This document shows positions 19,369 through 28,800 of a DNA stretch of 64,000 nucleotides, piece after piece. The stretch covers positions 496,001-560,000 of the forward strand of contig JIBA01000013.1 of the NCBI GenBank assembly GCA_000620545.1, read 5' to 3'. The notes under the pieces are model-generated. The model had not been told where the DNA came from, searched no databases, and worked only from the letters and a program-made list of their open reading frames with translations. Numbering within the stretch: the stretch's first letter is position 1; the number at the start of each line of letters is the position of its first letter. This DNA comes from Intrasporangiaceae bacterium URHB0013. Lineage in GTDB: Bacteria > Actinomycetota > Actinomycetes > Actinomycetales > Dermatophilaceae. The translations under genes and the position numbers were made by a program.

Positions 19369-21260
19369 CGGGAGACCTCCTCGGCCGCTGCGCCGGCGCC
19401 CCGTTCGGGGCCGTCGCCGAGCTCGTCGTCGAGCTCGGCGTCGTGCTCCTCGCCGGCAGCGATCGCCTCACGCTCGGCCGCCTCGCGGGCGTATGCCGTG
19501 ACGAGTCGCTCGTAGCCGACGCACCGGCCCAGCAGGGCTTCGTGGCTGCCGTGGTCGACGACGCGGCCGCCCTCGAGGTAGACGATCTCGTCGGCGAGCA
19601 GGATCGTGGCCATCCGATAGGCGACGACGAGGACCGTCGTGCCCGAGCTCGCCTCACGGAGGCGGCCGAGGATGGCCTGTTCGACGCTGGGGTCGACCGC
19701 CGACGTGGCGTCGTCGAGGATGAGCAGCTGCGGCTCGCGGATCACCGCTCGCGCGAGCGCGATCCGCTGCCGCTGGCCACCCGAGAGGCTGGCGCCGCGC
19801 TCACCGACCCGGGTGTCCAGGGCGTCGGGCAGGTGCTCGACGAATCCTGCGCCCTGAGCCACGTGGAGGGCCCGCCAGACACTGTCGTCGTCGTGCTGCG
19901 CACCGAGTGTGATGTTGCCGCGCACGGTGTCGTCGAACATGAAGGTCTGCTGTGCGACGAGGGCGGCGACGTCACTGACGCCCCCGCGACGCACGTCACG
20001 CAGGTCGATGTCGTCGACGACCACCGCGCCGGAGTCGGGGTCGACGAGGCGCATGACGAGATTCGTCAGCGTGGACTTGCCACTTCCGGTGGGCCCGACC
20101 ACCGCGACGGTGGAGCCGGGCGCCACGTCGAGGGTGACGTCCACGAGAGCCGGGTTGACGTCGTCCTCGCCCTCCTCGGTCGTGATCTCGTAGGCGTACG
20201 CCAGACCCTCGGTCTGCACGTGGCTCGCGGAACCGGACGGCAGCGCCCGCGAGCCGAACGTCATGCTCCCGGAGGCGTCGAGGACCGCGGACACGCGGTT
20301 CCACCCGACGACGGCGCGGGGCAGCTCGGCCAGCACCCAGCCGAGGGCCCGGACCGGGAAGGCGAGGATCGAGAAGAGATAGGCGATCTGGACGACCTGG
20401 GCCGCCGTGATCTGACCGCTGCTCACCCGGAGGGTGCCGACGAAGAGGACGGCGAGCGTGCCGACGGTCGGGATGGCCTCGATGGCGGGGTCGAAGCGGC
20501 CGCGCGTGCGGCCGACCTCGATGTTGGCGTCTCGCAGCTCGTCCGTGACGGTCCGGAAGCGCTCGGCCTCGTGGTCCTCACGACCCAGTGACTTGACGAT
20601 GAGCGCAGCCTCGAAGCTCTCGTGCGCGACCTCGGAGACGTCGGCGCGCAGCTGCTGGGCCCGCGTGACGCGCGGGGACATCGCCCGCTGGAAGGCGACG
20701 TTGGCGAGGAAGAGCATGGGGAAGACCGTGAGGCCGACGACCGCGAGCCACGGGTCGACGACGACCATCTGGACGATGCCGAAGACGAGCATGACGACGA
20801 CCCCGAGCGCCATGGGCAGCGGCGCGAAGATGTTCCACGTCGCCTCCACGTCGGCATTCGCGTTGGACAGGAGCTGCCCCGACGGGTGCTTGTGGTGCCA
20901 GCTGAGCGGCAGCCGGAGGTACTGGCGCGTCACCCTGCGCCGGTAGATCGCGCCGAGGTTGTACATCGCGACCCCACCGGCGATGCGGCGGCCGATGACG
21001 CCGATGATCGTCGTCAGCACCACGGCGGCCATCACGCCGCCGATGAACCACAGCTGCTGCGCGCTGGCATGACCCGCCTCGATCGCCGGGGTGATGGCTC
21101 GCTGGACGACGAAGCCGATGGCGGCGGCCGTGAGGCTCGTCATGACGCCGTAGACGATGCTGCCGAGCACGGCGAGGGCGAACCAGCGGGGCTGGTCCTT
21201 GATGCCCCGGCCGATGACGGCCAGACCCTCCCGAAGGGTGGAGGTGGGCGGGACGTTCAC
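19365..21260 (-). CDS. ABC exporter half-transporter, subunit with degenerate ATPase site
   Basis: A 631-residue partner of the downstream ABC gene. Membrane helices lie in residues 25-320. The ATPase domain has an intact Walker A (GPTGSGKST) and signature (LSGGQRQRI), but Walker B reads LLILDDATSAVD with Asp in place of the catalytic Glu, and the H-loop His is replaced by Tyr (VVAYRMAT). These changes mark it as the degenerate-site subunit of a heterodimeric exporter. The C-terminus is a hydrophilic Glu/Ala-rich tail of about 40 residues. The GTG at 21260 follows GGGGAGC. First gene of the two-gene unit. Substrate unknown. Confidence 0.92.
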   Translation of the reverse strand: MNVPPTSTLREGLAVIGRGIKDQPRWFALAVLGSIVYGVMTSLTAAAIGFVVQRAITPAIEAGHASAQQLWFIGGVMAAVVLTTIIGVIGRRIAGGVAMYNLGAIYRRRVTRQYLRLPLSWHHKHPSGQLLSNANADVEATWNIFAPLPMALGVVVMLVFGIVQMVVVDPWLAVVGLTVFPMLFLANVAFQRAMSPRVTRAQQLRADVSEVAHESFEAALIVKSLGREDHEAERFRTVTDELRDANIEVGRTRGRFDPAIEAIPTVGTLAVLFVGTLRVSSGQITAAQVVQIAYLFSILAFPVRALGWVLAELPRAVVGWNRVSAVLDASGSMTFGSRALPSGSASHVQTEGLAYAYEITTEEGEDDVNPALVDVTLDVAPGSTVAVVGPTGSGKSTLTNLVMRLVDPDSGAVVVDDIDLRDVRRGGVSDVAALVAQQTFMFDDTVRGNITLGAQHDDDSVWRALHVAQGAGFVEHLPDALDTRVGERGASLSGGQRQRIALARAVIREPQLLILDDATSAVDPSVEQAILGRLREASSGTTVLVVAYRMATILLADEIVYLEGGRVVDHGSHEALLGRCVGYERLVTAYAREAAEREAIAAGEEHDAELDDELGDGPERGAGAAAEEVSR

Positions 21261-21343
21261 GGTGTGCTGCTCCCCTGACGGCGTGCGTGGTGACGGGCGT
21301 GGGACCCACGTGCTGACGTGCACGCGATCGACCACCCACTTTC

Positions 21344-22378
21344 TCACGTGCCCGTGACGACGCCGCCGCGGCTCCCTCTCTTCCAGAGCCACTCGGCATC
21401 CGGCGCCGCCCCGGGCTCCTCGCTCCGGACGAAGCCGAGCCGCGCCAGCACGCGCTGGCTCGCGACGTTGGCGGGCAGCGTGTGCGCGACGACGCCCAGC
21501 CCGGCGGCCTCGAACGAACGGCACATCGCAGACAGCACATCGGTCATCAGCCCGCTACCCCGGGCGGCGGGCACGAGGCCGTAGCCGACCTCGACGACAC
21601 CGTCCTCGGGGGGCCCGAAGCAGCCGATCGACCCGACGACCAGCCCGTCCGAGCGACGCACGACGTGTCGCGGCGTCCAGGGGCCCGGTCCCGAGGGCGG
21701 CATCATCCGTACCGCGTCGAGGTCGTCGCCTCGGGGGTAGCCGTCGGCCCAGTCGGGGCGAGACTCCCCCGCCAGCATCGCCGCGGCCTGCTCACGCGTC
21801 ACCGGCACGAGCCGAGCCTCGCGCGTCTCGACGGGTCCGTCGTCGATGGGCCGCACCGGCGCCCCGGTCGCGAGCCAGTGCCGCACCACGCCGTCGCGCT
21901 CGTCCTCCAGCACACCACCGCACGACGCGATGGTCCGCGCCGAGGCCGTGTTGGACAGGTCGCACGTCACGAGGACGGGATCGATCCGCCGACCGGCGGC
22001 CAGGCGCAGCGCGAGCCGCAGCGCGGCGCTCGCGACCCCCTGGCGCCGATGACCGGGCGCCACGGCATACCCGATGTGCCCGCCCTCGAGGAGGAGGGAC
22101 GGGGTGAGCGCATGGCGCACGGCGACGGTGCCGACCACGCGACCGTCGCGGAGGATCCACCGGTTCGAGGACGGCACCCGGCCCTCTGGAAGGGCTTCGT
22201 CGGACCGCTCCATCCGGCCGAGCCAGTCGACCCACTCCTCGAAGGCCCCGGGGTCGCGCAGTAGGTCACGGTCACCGGCGCGGTAGCCCGAGCCGTGGAT
22301 CGTGTCCCCGGCGAAGTCGTCGACCATCTGCCACCAGGACTCGGACAGGTCGACGGTGGGGCGCACGAGCTCGATCAC
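21344..22378 (-). CDS. Tandem GNAT-domain N-acetyltransferase
   Basis: A 344-residue protein with two GCN5-type acetyltransferase folds. The N-terminal copy (about 1-165) has GGHIGYAVAPGHRRQGVASA, a good acetyl-CoA loop (R/QxxGxG/A). The C-terminal copy (about 175-340) has VEVGYGLVPAARGSGLMTDV and ends with the family-typical NVASQRVLARLGF. Both could bind acetyl-CoA, although the second loop is less regular. Related tandem enzymes acetylate small molecules or protein N-termini; the substrate here cannot be told. The GTG at 22378 is supported by TAGGGT six bases upstream. It is divergent from the next gene. Confidence 0.85.
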   Translation of the reverse strand: MIELVRPTVDLSESWWQMVDDFAGDTIHGSGYRAGDRDLLRDPGAFEEWVDWLGRMERSDEALPEGRVPSSNRWILRDGRVVGTVAVRHALTPSLLLEGGHIGYAVAPGHRRQGVASAALRLALRLAAGRRIDPVLVTCDLSNTASARTIASCGGVLEDERDGVVRHWLATGAPVRPIDDGPVETREARLVPVTREQAAAMLAGESRPDWADGYPRGDDLDAVRMMPPSGPGPWTPRHVVRRSDGLVVGSIGCFGPPEDGVVEVGYGLVPAARGSGLMTDVLSAMCRSFEAAGLGVVAHTLPANVASQRVLARLGFVRSEEPGAAPDAEWLWKRGSRGGVVTGT

Positions 22379-22384
22379 CGTCCG

Positions 22385-22390
22385 ACCCTA
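22385..22390 (-). promoter_or_regulatory. Probable -10 element of the tandem GNAT gene (leaderless)
   Basis: TAGGGT on the minus strand, six bases before the GTG at 22378. Confidence 0.5.
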
Positions 22391-22452
22391 GGGACCGGGC
22401 CCCCTCGGAGGCCACCGCGTTCTCGTCGGCGCCGGCCTGAGAGGATGACGTC

Positions 22453-23094
22453 ATGACGCGCCACGCCCAGACCGAACGCCTCCTGCTCTGTGACGAGCTC
22501 GAGCGTCTCGGCCCGGACGAGCCGACGATGTGCGACGGCTGGGCCACCCGCGACCTCGCCGCGCACCTCGTCATCCGCGAGGGTCGCCCCGACCTCGCCG
22601 TGGGGCGCGTCCTCCCCTTCCTGGCGGGCCACCTCGAGCGCGAGCAGAGCAGGATGGCCCACGGCGACTACGCGGCCCTCGTCGACCGTGTCCGGCGCGG
22701 CGCTCCCCGGTGGAACCCGATGGCCCAGGCCAAGGTCGACGAGCTGACGAACCTCATCGAGTACTTCGTGCACCACGAGGACGTCCGCCGTGCCCAGCCG
22801 GACTGGCAGCCGCGCGAGCTGTCGCCGCAGCTGCAGGGCAAGCTCTGGTCATCGCTGCGCCGCTCGGCGCGGTTCATGTTCCGCCGTGCCGCGACCGGCA
22901 TCGTGCTCATCGCCGAGGGCCAGGGGAGGTATGCCGCCAGGCTGCCCGACCAGCACGGCACGGTCGTGCTGCGCGGCACCCCGGCCGAGCTCGTGCTCTA
23001 CGCCTACGGCCGCAAGGAGGTTGCCCGGGTCGAGTTCCAGGGCGACGCCGACGACATCGCCGCGCTCCAGGAGGCGGAGCTCGGCATCAGCTGA
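22453..23094 (+). CDS. TIGR03085-family protein (DinB/mycothiol-maleylpyruvate isomerase-like)
   Basis: A 213-residue protein of the actinobacterial TIGR03085 group, related to the metal-binding DinB/MDMPI fold. Visible are the N-terminal helix with the CDGWATRDLAAHLVIREGRPD block (metal-ligand His) and the second-ligand region IEYFVHHEDVRRAQP, followed by a C-terminal sterol-carrier-like part. Relatives use mycothiol as cofactor or work as thiol-dependent S-transferases; no substrate can be given. The ATG at 22453 has GAGAGG upstream. It converges with hisF, seven bases apart. Confidence 0.8.
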   Translation: MTRHAQTERLLLCDELERLGPDEPTMCDGWATRDLAAHLVIREGRPDLAVGRVLPFLAGHLEREQSRMAHGDYAALVDRVRRGAPRWNPMAQAKVDELTNLIEYFVHHEDVRRAQPDWQPRELSPQLQGKLWSSLRRSARFMFRRAATGIVLIAEGQGRYAARLPDQHGTVVLRGTPAELVLYAYGRKEVARVEFQGDADDIAALQEAELGIS

Positions 23095-23101
23095 CACACG
23101 G

Positions 23102-23875
23102 TCAGCGAACGGTGACGCCGGCCGTCCGCAGCGCGGCCTTGACGTCGCCGACGGTCAGCTCGCGGAAGTGGAAGACGCTTGCCGCGAGCACGGCGTCCGC
23201 TCCCGCCTCGACCGCCGGCGCGAAGTGCTCGACCCGGCCCGCGCCTCCGCTCGCGATGACGGGCACCGACACGGCCGCACGGACGCGACGGATCAGCTCG
23301 AGGTCGAAGCCGTCCTTGGTGCCGTCAGCGTCCATCGAGTTGAGCAGGATCTCACCGGCACCCAGCTCTGCGGCCCGGGCACACCACTCCACCGCGTCGA
23401 GGTCGACCGGCGTGCGGCCGCCGTGAGTCGTCATGACGAAGTCGTCGGTGGGCAGCCCGTCCTCACCGGTCCGTCGCCGGACGTCGGCCGACAGGACGAG
23501 CACCTGCGCGCCGAACCGGCTCGCGATCTCGGAGATCAGCTCGGGCCGGGCGATGGCGGCCGTGTTGACCCCGACCTTGTCGGCGCCGGCCCGGAGCAGG
23601 CGGTCGACGTCCTCGACGGTCCGGACGCCGCCGCCCACGGTGAGCGGGATGAAGACCTGCTCGGCCGTCCGGCGCACGACGTCGTACGTGGTCTCGCGGT
23701 CACCGCTGCTCGCCGTGACGTCGAGGAAGGTCAGCTCGTCGACGCCCTGGTCGTCGTAGAGCTTGGCCAGCTCGACGGGGTCGCCGGCGTCGCGGAGGTT
23801 CTCGAAGTTGACGCCCTTGACGACCCGTCCGGCGTCGACGTCGAGGCAGGCGATGACTCTCGTGGCGACGGGCAT
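23102..23875 (-). CDS. hisF: Imidazole glycerol phosphate synthase cyclase subunit
   Basis: Makes imidazole-glycerol phosphate and AICAR from PRFAR and ammonia supplied by HisH (not in the window). A 257-residue TIM barrel with the N-terminal catalytic Asp in [16 protein letters not shown], the second catalytic Asp in LSADVRRR, and phosphate-binding loops [15 protein letters not shown] and [14 protein letters not shown]. The ATG at 23875 has TAGATT six bases upstream and no ribosome binding site. It stands apart from hisI, hisG and hisE, so histidine genes are split over at least three sites in this window. Confidence 0.96.
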   Translation of the reverse strand: MPVATRVIACLDVDAGRVVKGVNFENLRDAGDPVELAKLYDDQGVDELTFLDVTASSGDRETTYDVVRRTAEQVFIPLTVGGGVRTVEDVDRLLRAGADKVGVNTAAIARPELISEIASRFGAQVLVLSADVRRRTGEDGLPTDDFVMTTHGGRTPVDLDAVEWCARAAELGAGEILLNSMDADGTKDGFDLELIRRVRAAVSVPVIASGGAGRVEHFAPAVEAGADAVLAASVFHFRELTVGDVKAALRTAGVTVR

Positions 23876-23881
23876 GCGACA

Positions 23882-23887
23882 AATCTA
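23882..23887 (-). promoter_or_regulatory. Probable -10 element of hisF (leaderless)
   Basis: TAGATT on the minus strand, six bases before the hisF ATG. Confidence 0.5.
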
Positions 23888-23916
23888 GGCCAGCCCGGGC
23901 GACCGCCAGGGATCGG

Positions 23917-23922
23917 TAGGGT
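23917..23922 (+). promoter_or_regulatory. Probable -10 element of the P-loop kinase gene (leaderless)
   Basis: TAGGGT on the plus strand, seven bases before the ATG at 23930. It is back to back with the hisF promoter within about 55 bases. Confidence 0.5.
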
Positions 23923-23929
23923 CGCGCCC

Positions 23930-24517
23930 ATGTGGGACGAGGTGACGCGCCCTCCGCGCGAGGAGCACGTGGCCGCCGTCGTGTCGCTCGCCCGCACGGC
24001 CGAGGCCCGCTGTGGCGACGTCGTGGTCGTGGCACTGGACGGGCCGAGCGGCGCGGGGAAGACGACGCTGGCCCACGGCATCGAGCTCGCGCTCGCGCCC
24101 ACGGGTCCGGTCGCCGTCGTGCACATGGACCACCTCTACCCCGGCTGGGACGGCCTGGCGCAGGCGCCCCGGCTGCTCACCGCCCAGGTCCTCGAGCCGC
24201 TGTCCCGCGGCGAGCGGGCGGCATACCGGCTGTGGAGCTGGGTGCGCGAGGAGTGGACGGGCACGCGCGAGGTGCCACCGTGCCGCTTCCTCGTCGTCGA
24301 GGGGTGCGGTTCCAGCGTGCAGCCGGCCGGGGGGTATGCCGCCGTGTCCGTCTTCGTGGACGCCGACACCGCGCTGCGGATGCGCCGTGGGATCGACCGC
24401 GACGGCGAGGGCTACCGACCCCAGTGGCAGCGCTGGGCCGACCAGGAGGCCGCGCTCTTCAGCGCCGACGCCACCAGGGAGCGCGCGGACCTCGTCCTCG
24501 ACACATCTAGTCTCTGA
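23930..24517 (+). CDS. Uridine-kinase-like P-loop phosphotransferase
   Basis: A 195-residue P-loop protein similar to bacterial uridine kinase or phosphoribulokinase-type enzymes. The nucleotide-binding loop is ALDGPSGAGKTTLA, and the acidic acceptor region is VVHMDHLYPGWDGL, where Asp would be the catalytic base. The FLVVEGCGSS strand follows, then a lid helix region with RRGIDRDG. The substrate is not evident and need not be uridine. The start is the ATG at 23930, seven bases after TAGGGT. Its stop TGA shares one base with the ATG of the MFS gene, so they form an operon. It carries two copies of the overrepresented octamer. Confidence 0.8.
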   Translation: MWDEVTRPPREEHVAAVVSLARTAEARCGDVVVVALDGPSGAGKTTLAHGIELALAPTGPVAVVHMDHLYPGWDGLAQAPRLLTAQVLEPLSRGERAAYRLWSWVREEWTGTREVPPCRFLVVEGCGSSVQPAGGYAAVSVFVDADTALRMRRGIDRDGEGYRPQWQRWADQEAALFSADATRERADLVLDTSSL

Positions 24518-25716
24518 TGGTGCCTCTACGAGACCGACCGATCCGCCCACTCCCGCCCGTCTGGGTGATGGCCCTGGCTCTCGTGGCGGTCGCCGCCAAC
24601 CTCCGGATCGCGATCACCAGCGTGCCTCCGCTGCTGGACGCGATCTCCGCCGACCTCGGACTCAGCCATGCAGCAGCGGGGGCGCTCACGACGCTGCCCG
24701 TCCTCTGCATGGGGCTCTTCGCGCCGGTCGCGAGCCGGATCGCCCACCACACCGGCGCGGCCGGCGCCGTCCTGGGCGCCGTTCTCAGCATCATCGTCGG
24801 CACGGCCAGCCGTTTCGCCGGCGACCACGTCGTCGTGCTCTACGCGGGCACCTTCCTCTGCGGCGTCGGCATCGCCGTGGCCGGGACGCTGCTGCCCCGG
24901 CTCGTCAAGACGTTCTTCCCGCCCGAGCGCGCCGGTGTCGTCACGGGCCTCTACATGCTGGCGATGATGGGCGGTGCGGCGCTCAGCTCGGCGCTCGCCG
25001 TCCCGCTCGCCGACCGCTTCGGCAGCTGGCAGGCCTCGCTCGGGTCGTGGTCGGTGATCGCGCTCGTCGGGGCGCTCGCCTGGGCGCCCTTCACCGTCCG
25101 GGCCAACCCCCACCACACGCCCGGAGAGGAGGGCCCCGGCCGGTTGCCGTGGCGGCACCCGACGGCATGGCTGGTCGCCGTCTACCTCACCCTCCAGTCC
25201 TGGTGCTTCTACTCGGCCGTGACGTGGCTGGCGCCCACCTACGTCGAGCTCGGCTGGTCCCGGGGATCGGCCGGCTACCTCGCGGCCGTCTTCAGTGGCG
25301 CCCAGCTCGTCTCGGGCCTGCTCGGTCCGGTCGTCAGCGACCGCACCAGGGACATGCGCCGGTTGCTGCTGCCGGCCGCAGCGCTCGGGATCGCCGGCTC
25401 CGTCGGCATCTGGCTGGCGCCCCTCACGGCGCCGTGGGCCTGGGCGGTCGTCACCGGCCTCGGCCAGGGTGCGGCGTTCTCGCTCGCGCTCGTCCTGCTC
25501 GTGCGCTACGCCCGCACCCCGGAGGCGAGCGGGCGCCTCACGGGCATGGCCTTCCTCATCTCCTACGGCATCGCCTCGATCGGACCGCTCTCCATGGGAC
25601 TCGTGCGCGACATGACCGGCAGCCTGGCGCTCGTCTGGGGCATCCTCGGCGTGATCGGGGTGGTCCAGACCTTCGTCGTCCTGCGGATGCGGCCCGACCT
25701 GCGCCGCGTCGACTGA
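24517..25716 (+). CDS. MFS permease, CynX/NimT-like
   Basis: A 399-residue, about twelve-helix major facilitator. The first helix carries VAANLRIAITSVPPLLDAI, the signature start of the CynX/NimT (cyanate / 2-nitroimidazole) group. The loop after helix 2 has VASRIAHHTG, and after helix 4 RLVKTFFPPERAG. A second half with similar topology begins near HPTAWLVAVYLTLQSWCFYS. Members export or import small anions and drugs; no substrate is predicted. The ATG at 24517 overlaps the kinase stop by one base. Confidence 0.85.
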   Translation: MVPLRDRPIRPLPPVWVMALALVAVAANLRIAITSVPPLLDAISADLGLSHAAAGALTTLPVLCMGLFAPVASRIAHHTGAAGAVLGAVLSIIVGTASRFAGDHVVVLYAGTFLCGVGIAVAGTLLPRLVKTFFPPERAGVVTGLYMLAMMGGAALSSALAVPLADRFGSWQASLGSWSVIALVGALAWAPFTVRANPHHTPGEEGPGRLPWRHPTAWLVAVYLTLQSWCFYSAVTWLAPTYVELGWSRGSAGYLAAVFSGAQLVSGLLGPVVSDRTRDMRRLLLPAAALGIAGSVGIWLAPLTAPWAWAVVTGLGQGAAFSLALVLLVRYARTPEASGRLTGMAFLISYGIASIGPLSMGLVRDMTGSLALVWGILGVIGVVQTFVVLRMRPDLRRVD

Positions 25717-25858
25717 GGCGGTCCTGCGGTCCCGGCACGCCCACCCGTGGGACTGGTGGTGCTCCTGTGCCGACCCAATTAGGGCGAAACGGCGTACAAG
25801 GGACGCTGCGCGAGGGCAGAATGCTCGCCGGACGTGCTGACTGCAAGGAGACGGACGA

Positions 25859-28800
25859 ATGCTGCCTCGCCCCACCCCGCTGACCGAGCGTGACCGCGAC
25901 GTCGACAGACGGACGATGGGCCGGGTGCTCTCCGCCCTCGTCGTCATGGCCCTCCTCGCGGGGGTGCCCGGTGTCGCCGCGGCCCCCGCCGCGTCCGCGG
26001 CCTCCACCCCCTCCCCCACTGCGCCCCCGACTGCGGCCTCTGCCGCGCCGCCGCTCTCCGTCGCCGCCACCGGGACGGCGCCGACTGCGGTCAGCCTGTC
26101 GGTCGTGGCGGGTCCGACGCGAGGCGGCACGACGGTCGACCTGTCGGGCACCGGCGTGGGCGCGACGACGACGGTGTGGTTCGGCTCGACCGCCGTCAGC
26201 CGGGTCACGAAGGTCTCGCTCACCCGGGTCCGGGTCGTCACCCCCGCGCACCCCGCCGGTGTGGCCAACGTCCGCGTCACCACCCCGGCGGGCACGTCGC
26301 CCGTCTCCTCGCGCTCCACGTTCGCGTTCGACCCCGTCCCGACCGTGTCCTCCCTGTCGTCGCGCGCCGCCACGACGCGCGGCGGGACGGTCGTGACGCT
26401 GACCGGCACCGGGCTCTACCGCGCGAGTGCCGTGCGCTTCGGCAGCACGCTCGCCACGGGCCTGACCCGACTGTCGGCGACGCAGGTCCGCGTGACGGTC
26501 CCGGCCCACGCGGCGGGTGCCGTCGACGTCCGCGTCACCACCCCGGGCGGCACCTCGCCGGTCGCCGCCGCCGCCCGTTTCACCTACACCGCCCCGCCGG
26601 TCGTCGCGCCGCCGACGGTCACGGGGCTCTCCGTCATGGCAGGACCTCTGGGCGGCGGGACGACCGTCGTCATCTCGGGGACCCGGTTCAGCGGGGCCAC
26701 GGCCGTCACCTTCGGGGCGACCCCGGCCCGCTTCACGTTGCTGTCCAGCACCCAGCTCCGCGCCACCTCGCCGGCTCGACCGGCCGGCCTCGTCAACGTG
26801 CACGTGCGGACCGCCGCCGGCAGCTCATACGGCTATTCCGCGAATGCCTTTGCCTACGAGGCGGTCCCGATGCTCACCGGGATATCGCCTGCATCCGGCC
26901 CCACGGCGGGGAACGCGACCGTCACCCTGTCGGGCACCGGCCTCAGCCGGGCCACCGCCGTGCACTTCGGGTCGACGACGACGACGAAGGTCGTGCGCGT
27001 CTCCGCGACCACGCTGCGCGTCACCACCCCGGCACGTCCGGTCGGCACCGTCGACGTGCGCGTGACGACTCCGGGCGGCACGTCTGCGGTGACCGCACGG
27101 GTGCGCTACGGCTACCAGGCTCCGCCGGCGGTCGCCTCGCTGTCGACCGTCGCGGGCCCGGTCGGGGGCGGCACCGTCGTCACGCTCACGGGGGCGCGGT
27201 TCGCGGGCGCGACCCGGGTCAGCTTCGGTGGCACGGCTGCCCGCTTCACCGTGCTGTCCGCCACGAGCATCCGGGCCACCGCGCCGGCCCACGCCGCCGG
27301 CGCCGTCGCCGTCCTCGTGACGACCCCCTACGGCACGTCACCGCAGCACGCCTCGGCCACCTTCGCCTTCGACCCGGTCCCGGCCATCACGTCGCTCTCC
27401 CCCCAGACCGGCCCACCGGCCGGCGGAACCGTCGTGACACTCACCGGCACCGGACTGGCCCGAGCCACGAGCGTCCGCTTCGGCTCGGTCCTCGCCACGA
27501 ACGTCGTCCGGATCTCGGCGACCACCGTGCGCGCCACGACACCGCGCCACGCCTCCGGGCCCGTCGACGTCCAGGTCACCACCCCCGGCGGCACGTCAGG
27601 CGTCGGAGTGGGAGCCCGGTACGCGTACGGCTCACCGCCGGTGGTCACCGGGCTGTCCGTCACGGCCGGTCCCCTGCCCGGCGGCACCGTCGTGACGATC
27701 TCGGGTGCCCACCTGGCCGAGGCCGGCTCCGTGCACTTCGGCTCCGTCGCCGCCACCGGTCTGGTCCGGGTCACGGACGGCAGCCTGCGGGTCACCGCCC
27801 CGGCCCAGGTCGAGGGGACCGTCGCCGTACGCGTCAGCAACGCCAACGGGACGAGCCCCGAGACCCCGGCCGGCAGGTTCACCTACGTGGGCGTGCCCGC
27901 CGTCTCCGCCCTGTCGGTCCCGGCCGGTCCCCTCCGCGGCGGCGTCGTGGTCACCGTCACGGGGACGCGCCTCGGGCTGGCGACCGGCGTGGACTTCGGT
28001 GGCGTGGCCGGCACCGGCCTCGTCCGCGTCTCCGACTCGACGCTGCGGATCACCGCACCGGCGCGGGCCGTCGGCGCCGTGGACGTCCGGGTCACGACCC
28101 CCGGCGGAGTCTCGCCCGTGGCGGCCGTGGCCCAGTTCACCTACCAGGCCGTGCCGACCGTCACCGCCGTCTCCCCCGCGCTCGCGCCCACGAAGGGCGG
28201 CGGCACCGTCACCCTGACCGGGACGGCATACGACCGGGTCTCGTCGGTGACCTTCGGCGGGGTGCCGGCCACCGCGGTGACGCGCCTCTCGGCGACGCAG
28301 CTGAGGGTCACCCTGCCGGCCCACGCCGAGAGCGACGTCGACGTGCGCGTCACGACGCCGGGAGGCACCTCGGTCGTCGTACCGGCCGGTCGCTTCTCCT
28401 TCCAGGACCCGCCCGTCGTCGCCTCGGTGTCCCCCGCCTCGGGGCCGCTGGCCGGTGGCACCGTGGTCACCCTGCGCGGCACGTCCTTCACCGACGTCCG
28501 TCAGGTGCTGTTCAACGGCGTCGCTGCGACGTCCTTCACCCGGGTCTCGGCGACCGAGCTGACCGCCGTCGTCCCGGCCCGCGTCGCGACGGGCACCATC
28601 CCGATGCGGGTCACCACCCGGGCGGGCACGGTCGTGCGCACCGACGCCTTCACCTACATCGCCGGCGCCAACCTCCGGCCCGGACAGTGGCTCTCGTCCG
28701 GGACCGCCCTGCGGTCCTCTACTGGCGCCTACGTGGCCACCATGCAGGCGGACGGCAACCTCGTCGTCACCACGTCGGCGGGCGTTCGCCGCTGGGCGAG

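Noticed and set aside
26087-28667. CRISPR-like or satellite array
   Set aside because: The periodicity is 258 bp, in frame, and encodes IPT/TIG domains; there are no short direct repeats with unique spacers.
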